Source: Fibrobacter sp.
GTDB lineage: Bacteria; Fibrobacterota; Chitinivibrionia; Chitinivibrionales; Chitinispirillaceae
Assembly (NCBI GenBank): GCA_012523595.1
Contig: JAAYIG010000234.1
Span: 1 to 40,125, forward strand
Direction: 5' to 3'
Length of the DNA stretch: 40,125 bases
Position numbers and translations under genes: made by a program. Under the pieces are notes generated by a model. That model was not told where the DNA came from, searched no databases, and was given only the letters and a program-made list of their open reading frames with translations. This document shows, piece after piece, positions 1 through 7,151 of this stretch (position 1 is the first letter of the stretch; every line of letters begins with the position of its first letter).

Positions 1-223
1 AACAGCAATCTTTTTTCATTGCGGAGGATTGGATTTGTACCCATATCCTCCTGTAAAGCCTTGTTTACGTTTCAGAAGTGCTTAGGCACAATATGTTGGG
101 GCTACCCACGAAAAAGCCGGAAGCGGCCACTTTAATAATGCGCGAGTGATGATATACTTGTGAGAAAACCGACATTACACTGGGGACATCACCTGTCAGA
201 TAAGAAGTACATGCATCTGAAGT
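1..223. other. Left-edge stretch with no confirmed gene
   Basis: No complete coding region is visible here. On the minus strand an ATG at 44 (reading MGTNPILRNEK...) stays open to the window edge, and an AGGAGG lies at 47-52. The spacing of only 2 nt between them is too short for a normal ribosome binding site. It could be the first codons of the next gene of the vgrG/DUF2169 islet, where an effector or PAAR gene would be expected, but 14 codons are not enough to decide. Confidence 0.3.
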
Positions 224-1258
224 CTATCCACCCTCAACCACATACTCAATCTTCTCCACCGATACAAGCTCATCTATTCCCCCATACTCCAGCGCCCCTC
301 TCCAGACCATGCTGAGCAGTTTTCTTTTCATGTCAATTATAACTGTCTGCAGTACCGGCTGAAGCTCCTTTGGACCTTTTCCAATATCTATGCTGATATG
401 AGGAATTTCTCCGGGAAGCTCGAATTTAAAAACACTGTACTTACTATCCAGATTCTCAAGCATCACACTCTCTTTACCCTCAAGAACTTTTCCCCAGAGT
501 TCCTCGGAGGCACCCTGAAAAAAGCGGCAGTCAAAACCGAATATTTCCCCCGGCTCACCCTGACTCCCACCGATCTTCTGAACCATTATACCCGCATACT
601 TGAAACGAGGATAAAAGTCCCGACGGGTCCAGCCAAATGACACCGGATTCGGCGTGCAATCCCATCTCCAGGGTTTAGATACAAAGATATTGTCAGGAGT
701 AACAGGTGATAATGGGTCCTCGATCCGGGGTACCTTTACCTGCTCCGGATCAAATGCCCCGTTCTTTATAGTAAAACCTGTCCCGATGGGATTCGGAGGG
801 TATACATGCACAATCCCATGCTTGTCACGGCAATAACCTCCGAAAGCCTGACTGTAGCCCAACTGCATCTCAGTAAATGGAACCGGATCACTGAAGCGAA
901 ATCCTCCAAGTGTGCGGGATTGAAGTTTTCTCTCCCCGTAAACATTTATGGTTTTCCTCATCGGCCCGACCGCAACAGTACACTGCAGCACATAAGCATG
1001 TTTTCCGTCAGGTGCACAGGCATTTCCAGTCACAACCACATCGGTTGACGGTTTAAAGGCAACAAGATCGGATTCAGCGGTCATTTCCGAGTGAAGTATA
1101 TTTGAGGGATCGGCGTATTCATCCGTCAAAATCATAGGCACCTGCTGATCTGTTGCAGTTACCTTTCCCTGCCCGATACTATATGTCCGCTTTCCTATAA
1201 CCGATAATATCTGTCTGCCATCCTGATCTTTTCCGGGTACAAATGCCTTCTGCCACAT
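224..1258 (-). CDS. DUF2169 family protein, type VI secretion accessory/adaptor
   Basis: This 344-residue protein matches the DUF2169 family by its run of conserved pieces: KPSTDVVVTGNA near residue 70, FGGY after a LGYSQA segment near 138, NPIGTGF near 155, a PRIEDPLSP segment near 175, and a FGWTRRDFYPR segment near 210. DUF2169 proteins occur almost only beside vgrG or PAAR genes and are thought to act as chaperones or adaptors that load effectors onto the type VI spike. No signal peptide or membrane segment is visible, as expected for a cytoplasmic loading factor. The ATG lies 10 bp after the vgrG stop codon, so the two are almost certainly cotranscribed. The effector it would serve is not in the window. 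The family is clear; the adaptor role is inferred from the family. Confidence 0.85.
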   Translation of the reverse strand: MWQKAFVPGKDQDGRQILSVIGKRTYSIGQGKVTATDQQVPMILTDEYADPSNILHSEMTAESDLVAFKPSTDVVVTGNACAPDGKHAYVLQCTVAVGPMRKTINVYGERKLQSRTLGGFRFSDPVPFTEMQLGYSQAFGGYCRDKHGIVHVYPPNPIGTGFTIKNGAFDPEQVKVPRIEDPLSPVTPDNIFVSKPWRWDCTPNPVSFGWTRRDFYPRFKYAGIMVQKIGGSQGEPGEIFGFDCRFFQGASEELWGKVLEGKESVMLENLDSKYSVFKFELPGEIPHISIDIGKGPKELQPVLQTVIIDMKRKLLSMVWRGALEYGGIDELVSVEKIEYVVEGG

Positions 1259-1268
1259 TCTCTCCCTT

Positions 1269-3431
1269 TCAGTTAACCATCACTATTCCACCCTTTACAG
1301 TAGTAATCCCCCCGGCACTCAGCTCTGCTGAAACACCCCCTCCTGCCTTGAGACTCACATCTCCCTTTACTTCCACAGTCATTCCCCCCATCTTCAGACC
1401 TCCCGATGCTTTTCCCTCTATCTGCAGAGCATCGAGTTTCAGACTAGTGGCCGCCTTCTGTTCTATACTGAGGCCGCTCTCTTTCAGTGCCTGTGCCGCA
1501 TTTAATTCAATCTCCCCGGAAGAGGATTTAAGTGATACTCCGGTACCACTCACTTCAATATTTCCTCCTGCCTTAAGAGAAATCTTCCCGCCCGTATCCA
1601 GTACAATACCGGATTTCTCCAGCGAAATGGTACTCTGCTTATTCTGTAAAGTTATTTTCCCGCTGCTGTCGTCCAGATCGACACTCAGCCCCTCCCCTGA
1701 CTGCAATGTTACCCGCTTGCTCTTGTCATCCGCCCTGATAACATGGCCTCCCGCCGTGCTAATCGATGCAAAATCCCCATTGTCCCCATTCCCGATAACA
1801 ATTGTATTCTCTCCGCATGTCAAAGAGACTGTTTTGTTCTTTTCATCAAATACTATATGACTTTTCTCAGATGTCCTGATCAGCACCCGATCGTTTTCAT
1901 CATCCATCTCCAGACAGAAACTCTTTTTTGTCATTATACGAACCCGCTGCTTCCCGTCTGTATCATCAAGGAGTATCTCGTTTCCACCAGCACTCCTTAT
2001 GATGTTCTGCTGTTTATTGGTGCTTACTACAGGAGAGACGGTATTGGCATTGGGGATTGTACCCAGACCAAGAGGTTTACTTGGATCTCCATCTATACAG
2101 GCAAGTACCATCTCTGTACCCTGCCTTGCGGGAAAATGGATCCCGTACTGAGGGCCGCTGTTTGGCTGGGCAAGACGGATATATTTCGATCCGCTGCAGT
2201 CATTTTTTCTCTCCGATACATCAAACGGGAAACGGATCTTGTACCTTCCCATTTCATCAATACAAGCATACTCAGGATCATTCGACTCCACTATCCCGGT
2301 GAGAATCCCGTTTACTCTCGGTATATCCGCCTTTATCTCCGGAGCAAACACCCCTGCTCTCTCACCCGGAATACAGGAAAACTCATTGCTGTAAACCGGA
2401 GTGTCATTTCCGTTCTGATGACCTCCGGAATGCTTTACGCATGTCAACAGATAGGGTACGTTGAAGTCAGCACGGTGATGTTCCTTTAATGTAAAACGCA
2501 GTCCGGCTCTGAATCCGCGCTTGTTTCCGGTACCATTCAGTACAATCTGCTGTGTTTTTATGCGCCTGGAAAGCACATCGGCTGACCTTTGAACCTCATC
2601 ACTCTTCCTGCCGAATCCGCCATATTGATAAAATGTTCCGCCTTTGCCGCCCTCGATATCCCTCTTTCCTGTAAGCTCCACTTCCGGGTTGCGGTAATTG
2701 TAATTCCTCACCAGAACTTTTCCGGCAACTGCCTGCTTAGTTGAACTCAGTGACAATATGGATTCAAACTGCTCGAAATTGTCACTTTTGTCAAGGCCAG
2801 AAAGCGGCTTGAAAAGGACATCTTCATTCTCCACTACTCCAAATTCCGCCGGATCATCTGTAACAATCAGTTCCTCGCCTGCTACTTCTGTTTCCTCATT
2901 ATACTGCGGAACCGGATCCTGACGGAAAAGGAACCACACCCCTGCACTCTCCATCAATCTCGAGATGAAATTAAGGTCCGATTCCGCGTATTGAACCACA
3001 AACTCCTGTTCAGGCATATTTGAAACACGTATTCTGTAATTGCCAATTCTGTATTCATCAAGAACTGCCTTGACAATCTCAGGAATGGACATTTTCTGAA
3101 ATATTCTTGATTGCTGATTAAGGCCGGCAAGCCATAGCCTGGGTACCAGAACCGCACCGTAAACACAGTAATCCGTGTTTTTATCAATTATCCGGAATTC
3201 ACTTACAATACCCGAATATGGCAGGTAATTCTGACCGCTGGCAATAAGAAGTGTGGCCGGCATCCCAACGATATCATCATGTCTTATCTGATCGTCACTT
3301 GAGATAAGCGACAGATCAAACCTGTATGGTGAGGAGATTCGTTCTGTTCCGGAAAAACTGGCTACCCGGAAAAGACTTCTGTCCAGACCTCCACAGTAAA
3401 AGCGGAAATGAGTCTCATTGGCCCTGGGCAT
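1269..3431 (-). CDS. vgrG: Type VI secretion tip protein VgrG
   Basis: VgrG forms the trimeric puncturing tip of the type VI secretion tube. The N-terminal half reads like the phage gp27-like part (YRFDLSLIS near residue 35, then SRLMESAGVWFLFRQD), and the middle is the gp5-like OB-fold (YKIRFPFD, then SGSKYIRLAQPNSG and GIHFPARQGTEMVLACIDGDPSKP). The C-terminal ~250 residues are a repetitive beta-rich spike (ISLKAGGNIEVSG, VSLKAGGG) ending in GGIVMVN with no extra effector domain. I chose the ATG at 3431 because GGGAGGG sits 5 nt upstream and MPRANETHF is a typical family start; an in-frame ATG at 3497 would add 22 unlikely residues. The product is about 720 residues, usual for the family. 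No tssB, tssC, hcp or tssM homologue is in the window, so this is a satellite islet rather than the main cluster. Confidence 0.93.
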   Translation of the reverse strand: MPRANETHFRFYCGGLDRSLFRVASFSGTERISSPYRFDLSLISSDDQIRHDDIVGMPATLLIASGQNYLPYSGIVSEFRIIDKNTDYCVYGAVLVPRLWLAGLNQQSRIFQKMSIPEIVKAVLDEYRIGNYRIRVSNMPEQEFVVQYAESDLNFISRLMESAGVWFLFRQDPVPQYNEETEVAGEELIVTDDPAEFGVVENEDVLFKPLSGLDKSDNFEQFESILSLSSTKQAVAGKVLVRNYNYRNPEVELTGKRDIEGGKGGTFYQYGGFGRKSDEVQRSADVLSRRIKTQQIVLNGTGNKRGFRAGLRFTLKEHHRADFNVPYLLTCVKHSGGHQNGNDTPVYSNEFSCIPGERAGVFAPEIKADIPRVNGILTGIVESNDPEYACIDEMGRYKIRFPFDVSERKNDCSGSKYIRLAQPNSGPQYGIHFPARQGTEMVLACIDGDPSKPLGLGTIPNANTVSPVVSTNKQQNIIRSAGGNEILLDDTDGKQRVRIMTKKSFCLEMDDENDRVLIRTSEKSHIVFDEKNKTVSLTCGENTIVIGNGDNGDFASISTAGGHVIRADDKSKRVTLQSGEGLSVDLDDSSGKITLQNKQSTISLEKSGIVLDTGGKISLKAGGNIEVSGTGVSLKSSSGEIELNAAQALKESGLSIEQKAATSLKLDALQIEGKASGGLKMGGMTVEVKGDVSLKAGGGVSAELSAGGITTVKGGIVMVN

Positions 3432-3478
3432 GACACCCTCCCGAATATGTAGAAAGTTGGGAAAAATAAAGAGAGAAC

Positions 3479-3496
3479 TGAGGCGAAGAAGCCTCA
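3479..3496 (-). terminator. Weak hairpin between the lipid operon and vgrG
   Basis: On the minus strand a TGAGGC/GCCTCA stem with a 6-nt loop is followed, after about 8 nt, by a T-rich run ending in TTTATTTTT. It lies downstream of the fabD-like gene and upstream of the vgrG start, so it may limit readthrough from the lipid operon. The stem is short and the T-run is not immediate, so this is tentative. Confidence 0.35.
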
Positions 3497-3581
3497 TCGA
3501 ATTAATATAATTTCGGATCCTGACTGCCAGTATTAATTCTATCTTCAGGAGATATGACCGGTATTCAGCGATTGGAAACCA

Positions 3582-4532
3582 TTAAGTAACCGTTTCCGCG
3601 TATTCCGCCGCAGCGAGCTCCACACCACGGAGATTGTTGATATTATAAATCGTGGTTTCCCTGGCAAACCCGTTTACCCGGGCAAGTCCCGAAAGAACTC
3701 TTCCGGGTCCTACTTCATAAAGGGTGTCTACGCCGGTACTCTTGAGATAATCCATTGACTCACGCCAGAAAACAGGACTGGTCAATTGCCATGTGACAAG
3801 ATGTTTTATGGTGGTTGGGTGAGTCTCAGGTTTTGCGGTAGCGTTAAGCACGATGGGTATGGATGGTTTCTGGAATTTTATCCCTTCAGCCCAGTTCTCA
3901 AACTCCAGACGGACCTCGTTTAAAAATGGGCTGTGCCACGGGCCTACAACATTGACCCTTTTGCATTTCCCCACTTTCTCCTCATTGATACGGGCAGCAA
4001 ACCGGTCCAGCAGCTCGTTATCGCCGGAAATGACTATCTGACGGGAAGCATTGTCATTTGCAAGTACGATACGGTTCGGCTCGTTCATCTCCTCGATATA
4101 CTTCTCCAGAACATCAAGATCAATAAACATCACAGCCATCATGCCGCCATTGACCTGTGATGCCACTTTGTCCATCAGTTCTCCGCGTTTGGCTGCGATA
4201 GAGACAGCGGTTCCGTAAGTTACTACTCCCGCAGCGGCAAGAGAAGAGATCTCTCCTAAAGAGTGTCCCAGAACTATATCCGGAGTAATCCCGTTTTCTA
4301 TCATGCGGTTCAGGTAACCAAGGCTGACAGCTACAAGTGCCGGCTGAAGAAACCTTGCCTGAATCAATTTACGTTCAGGACCGCGTGTGCAAAGCTTTTC
4401 CAGATCCTCATGAGCAAGATCGCTGGCCAGTTCGATGAGTGAACGGAAAAAAGGATCGTCTTTGAGATCCTGCCCCATGCCGATCTCCTGTGATCCCTGC
4501 CCCGGAAATAGAAACGCCTTCTTCACTGTCAT
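3582..4532 (-). CDS. Malonyl-CoA:ACP transacylase-like protein (FabD family)
   Basis: FabD-type enzymes load malonyl (or another acyl) units from CoA onto an acyl carrier protein. The 316-residue sequence has the family start FLFPGQGSQ, the nucleophile motif GHSLGE with Ser91, the carboxylate-binding Arg116 in AAKRGELM, and the catalytic His200 in GPWHSPF. All core residues are therefore present and the length is normal. It is the last gene of the operon, and its ATG overlaps the stop of the FabG-like gene in an ATGA, implying coupled translation. Being inside a dedicated ketosynthase operon, it probably supplies extender units to that ACP rather than being the housekeeping fabD, so I do not give the symbol. 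GPWHSPF has Trp-His where many FabD proteins read FHSP or FHTP, so the preferred acyl group may differ. Confidence 0.93.
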   Translation of the reverse strand: MTVKKAFLFPGQGSQEIGMGQDLKDDPFFRSLIELASDLAHEDLEKLCTRGPERKLIQARFLQPALVAVSLGYLNRMIENGITPDIVLGHSLGEISSLAAAGVVTYGTAVSIAAKRGELMDKVASQVNGGMMAVMFIDLDVLEKYIEEMNEPNRIVLANDNASRQIVISGDNELLDRFAARINEEKVGKCKRVNVVGPWHSPFLNEVRLEFENWAEGIKFQKPSIPIVLNATAKPETHPTTIKHLVTWQLTSPVFWRESMDYLKSTGVDTLYEVGPGRVLSGLARVNGFARETTIYNINNLRGVELAAAEYAETVT

Positions 4533-5278
4533 GCCACTGTCCCCGTCAATCCGCCGTCAACTACTATGGTTTGTCCTATTATATATGACGCATCCTCCGA
4601 GAGGAGAAATGCCACAGCTTTGGCCACCTCTGAGGCTTTACCGAACCGGTGCAGCAGAATTCTGTCAAGGTTCTGATGTTTTATCTGGCGGGGCATTCTG
4701 GCAGTCATATCTGTCTCAATAAACCCGGGAACAACTGCATTTACCCTTATTCCCTTCGGTGCCAGCTCCGCTGCCAGAGATCGTGAGAACGCAAGCAATG
4801 CCCCTTTGGATGAGGCATAATTTGTCTGCCCGGCGATACCCAGAAGACCCGAAACTGAGGCTATATTGACAATCGCTCCGCTCCTGGCATTTATCATCGG
4901 CCTGCTCACAGCCTTAGCCCATCTGAAAGCCCCGCCAAGATTGGTATCGATCACCTTTGTCCATTCCTCCTGGGGCATTGTCATTATAAACTGATCGGAT
5001 GTGATGCCGGCGTTATTCACAAGTATGTCTATCTTCCCCTGTGAACCGATTATGGAATCCACAGTACCGGCAATAAGCCCGCTGTCTGTCTGAGAGCATT
5101 TTACAGCGCTGCTTCCGCTGGATTTCTCCACCTCCGCGGCGGCCTCTTCGTCTCGATTAAATGTAAAGAATACCTTTGCTCCCCTGGAGGCGAGCTCGTG
5201 TACTACCGCTCTCCCTATTCCCCGTGAACCCCCGGTTACCAGGGCGACTTTACCTTCAAAATCTTTGGTATTGTTCAT
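4529..5278 (-). CDS. 3-oxoacyl-ACP reductase-like SDR (FabG family)
   Basis: This is a 249-residue classical short-chain dehydrogenase/reductase with the NADP(H)-binding glycine motif TGGSRGIG (15-22), the NNAG segment (88-91), and the catalytic Ser141, Tyr154 and Lys158 (YASSK). The C-terminal end IIGQTIVVDGGLT is the usual FabG end. It would reduce a 3-ketoacyl-ACP to the 3-hydroxyacyl-ACP. The gene overlaps the thioesterase gene upstream and the FabD-like gene downstream by 4 bp each (ATGA junctions), tying it to this operon. Because no dehydratase or enoyl reductase is encoded alongside, its product either stays a hydroxyl group or is handled by enzymes elsewhere. A housekeeping fabG identity cannot be ruled out, but the context argues for a pathway-specific ketoreductase. 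Confidence 0.93.
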   Translation of the reverse strand: MNNTKDFEGKVALVTGGSRGIGRAVVHELASRGAKVFFTFNRDEEAAAEVEKSSGSSAVKCSQTDSGLIAGTVDSIIGSQGKIDILVNNAGITSDQFIMTMPQEEWTKVIDTNLGGAFRWAKAVSRPMINARSGAIVNIASVSGLLGIAGQTNYASSKGALLAFSRSLAAELAPKGIRVNAVVPGFIETDMTARMPRQIKHQNLDRILLHRFGKASEVAKAVAFLLSEDASYIIGQTIVVDGGLTGTVA

Positions 5279-5706
5279 TTAAGACTCTGGTATTTCTCCC
5301 ATATTTCAGAAGGCCACTCTTTGACAAGCTTTCTGGAGGGATACTCGATTATAGTTATCAGTGTTTCACCTTCTGCAATCGAGGCTCTGGTTTTTTCATT
5401 GACAATTGAGTGTGTGAACTTCAGTTTTCCTCTGTATTCAGACTCAATTTTATGAATAGTAGTCATAATGAGGCTGTCACCGAATCCGGCAAACCCCAGG
5501 TATCTGCATGTATTCTCAATAACCGGGAAAGCATATCCCATGCTGGCTGACTGATCTATAGAAATTATATCAGTCATGATCTGAAGCCGGCCCTCTTCAA
5601 ACCATCTGAAATACTCGGCGTTGTGTACAACCCCCATCATATCCACCTGATAGAAACGCGGGGTGATTTTTAGCTTGCGGATTATGGAGCGCTGGTTGAC
5701 AGTCAT
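5275..5706 (-). CDS. Hotdog-fold acyl thioesterase (4HBT/YbgC-like)
   Basis: A 143-residue protein of the 4-hydroxybenzoyl-CoA thioesterase/YbgC type. The diagnostic stretch is YQVDMMGVVHNAEYFRWFEEGR (19-40), shown here only as a landmark: Asp22 is the expected catalytic acid, and VVHNAEY matches the VVYHANY element of the family. Such enzymes hydrolyse acyl-CoA or acyl-ACP thioesters. In this operon it probably releases or edits a chain on the ACP. The gene starts at an ATG 33 nt after the GcvT-like gene and its stop overlaps the FabG-like start. Hotdog folds also include dehydratases of the FabZ type, but the FabZ motifs are absent, so thioesterase is the better call. Substrate unknown. Confidence 0.85.
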   Translation of the reverse strand: MTVNQRSIIRKLKITPRFYQVDMMGVVHNAEYFRWFEEGRLQIMTDIISIDQSASMGYAFPVIENTCRYLGFAGFGDSLIMTTIHKIESEYRGKLKFTHSIVNEKTRASIAEGETLITIIEYPSRKLVKEWPSEIWEKYQSLK

Positions 5707-5739
5707 GGGAAAGCTGAACCACCCTGGAATCTGAAAGAC

Positions 5740-6834
5740 TCAGATCTCGTCAAGTTTTACGGTAAGGCTCCTGGGCATGATCGGCGGCATGGATATGGTC
5801 CCGATCTGTGGACCACCGGAAGAGCCCGCATTGAAACTGAGACCGGCATAAGCAAAATCAATATCGAACAGCGACAGCCCGATTACAGAATCGAGGGTAT
5901 ATGAGAAACAGGAAGACACAATCTCGGCAACCTGTCTGTCACCATGAAAAACCGGCATCCCTTCTGTAAGAGTATTCTCCCTGAATGTACGTACTCCGAT
6001 TATCTTCTTTTTAAGCCCTTCCTTGCGCCTCTCTAAAATAGCCTCACGGCCGGGGAACTGCTCCTTGTCAAAATCTATCATCCACTGAAGTCCCAGAGGA
6101 AGCGGATCCTTTACACGGGCACCTTCGGCAAACACATTGAAAAACCTGCCCTCGAGACGGAGATCATTGTGAACCGCAGATCCGCACAAGCCGCCTCCGT
6201 TTTTCTTTACAAGTGATTCCAGTATTTCCCACAGTTTGACTGCTGCTTCAAGCGGCACCATCACAAGATAACCAAACTCCGATGTCTTTCCTGCTCTTAA
6301 CAGCCGTACTTCAGAACCCTCGAAAGGATATGTCTCTATGGAAAGATAGGGAAGACCGAGGATATCTGTGCCGAAAAGTTCCTTCATTACAGCCCACGCT
6401 TTATACCCGTCAACACCAAAAACAGCGTGAGTCTCAGTCAGATCCTTTACATCCGGACTGGCCGTGAAAATCGACCGCAGTTTCGCATCGTCGGTGATAC
6501 TCTCACAGAACACCAGCAGTTCATCATCATTGTTTGCAATATAGCAATCGGCAAGAATCATCCCGTTGTCATCGGGAATAAAAGTATGAAGCACCCTTCC
6601 AAAGCGGATCTTTGCGACATTTCCCGCGGCCAGGGAATCCAGTAAGTCAAACCCTGACTCCTCAGGCACACTGAATTTCTGCATATATGAGAAATCAGTC
6701 AACCCTGCGTTATCCCTTACATGATAATATTCGGTCTTATTATCGGAAAAAACAGCGGCGACCTCTGTACCGTATCTCTCTGTAAACTGTGCTCCGGCTG
6801 AAGCCAGTTGCCCTCGGATTGGTGATACTCTCAT
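5740..6834 (-). CDS. GcvT-like (aminomethyltransferase/YgfZ-fold) protein of the lipid operon
   Basis: The 364-residue sequence follows the GcvT fold from end to end: an N-terminal half with VRDNAGLTDFSYMQKFSV (about 38-55), matching the VR..AGLFD.SH..K..V element, and a C-terminal part with PLPLGLQWMIDFDK, FPGREAI and GLKKKIIGVR, the end-domain signature. The fold binds tetrahydrofolate in glycine cleavage T-protein and in folate-dependent demethylases. Key T-protein features are changed: the segment matching GGVIDDLI reads GMILADCY, and the C-terminal barrel ends in a divergent tail. It is therefore not a second T-protein (the true gcvT is at 27296). The start lies 3 nt after the ACP stop. 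A C1-transfer, demethylation or folate-dependent repair role in the operon is inference; family membership is solid. Confidence 0.8.
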   Translation of the reverse strand: MRVSPIRGQLASAGAQFTERYGTEVAAVFSDNKTEYYHVRDNAGLTDFSYMQKFSVPEESGFDLLDSLAAGNVAKIRFGRVLHTFIPDDNGMILADCYIANNDDELLVFCESITDDAKLRSIFTASPDVKDLTETHAVFGVDGYKAWAVMKELFGTDILGLPYLSIETYPFEGSEVRLLRAGKTSEFGYLVMVPLEAAVKLWEILESLVKKNGGGLCGSAVHNDLRLEGRFFNVFAEGARVKDPLPLGLQWMIDFDKEQFPGREAILERRKEGLKKKIIGVRTFRENTLTEGMPVFHGDRQVAEIVSSCFSYTLDSVIGLSLFDIDFAYAGLSFNAGSSGGPQIGTISMPPIMPRSLTVKLDEI

Positions 6835-6837
6835 TAT

Positions 6838-7128
6838 CTATTCAGCCTTCTTTTCCTGCTCTGCAAGTACAAAATCAACTACAGTATTGATTGAACGAAG
6901 TATCGATGTATTCTGGTCCGGGACCTTTATCCCGAAAGAGTTCTCAATACAGAGAACTATCTCCAGGGCATCAAGTGAATCCAGTCCCAAACCCGCTCCC
7001 AACAAAGAAACATCCTCATGAAGATCCTGAGGTTCATAGGGAAGATTCAAACGACGGATAAGTTCTTCTTTGAACTTACCTATTATTGCTTTCCTCTTCT
7101 CTATCTGTGAATTGATATCTTGAGCCAT
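6838..7128 (-). CDS. Acyl carrier protein
   Basis: A 96-residue acyl carrier protein. The phosphopantetheine attachment site is Ser51 in GLDSLDALE, followed by helix III features typical of ACPs (IENSFGIKVPDQ). A charged N-terminal extension of about 15 residues precedes the four-helix core. It would carry the growing chain of the pathway as a thioester on its 4'-phosphopantetheine arm. It sits between the double ketosynthase gene (23 nt upstream) and the GcvT-like gene (3 nt downstream), so it is the dedicated carrier of this operon rather than the housekeeping acpP, which normally lies beside fabF and fabG in a fatty acid cluster. No phosphopantetheinyl transferase gene is seen nearby. Confidence 0.93.
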   Translation of the reverse strand: MAQDINSQIEKRKAIIGKFKEELIRRLNLPYEPQDLHEDVSLLGAGLGLDSLDALEIVLCIENSFGIKVPDQNTSILRSINTVVDFVLAEQEKKAE

Positions 7129-7151
7129 AAAGAAAAATCTTCTCTTTCACT

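Noticed and set aside
1243-1860. A 205-codon plus-strand open frame rich in Pro, Ser and Phe
   Set aside because: It is a mirror of the VgrG repeat region. The composition bias comes from the repeats on the other strand.
1743-2489. A 248-codon open frame on the plus strand opposite vgrG
   Set aside because: It is antisense to a well-supported vgrG and codes for an arginine-, cysteine- and isoleucine-rich sequence with no family features or ribosome binding site.
3432-3497. Longer vgrG start at 3497
   Set aside because: It would add 22 residues that do not belong to the family start, and the downstream ATG has an excellent ribosome binding site.
5275-5706. Reading the hotdog protein as a FabZ-type dehydratase
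   Set aside because: The fold is shared, but the VDMMGVVHNAEY segment is that of YbgC/4HBT thioesterases and the FabZ active-site His and Glu motif is absent.
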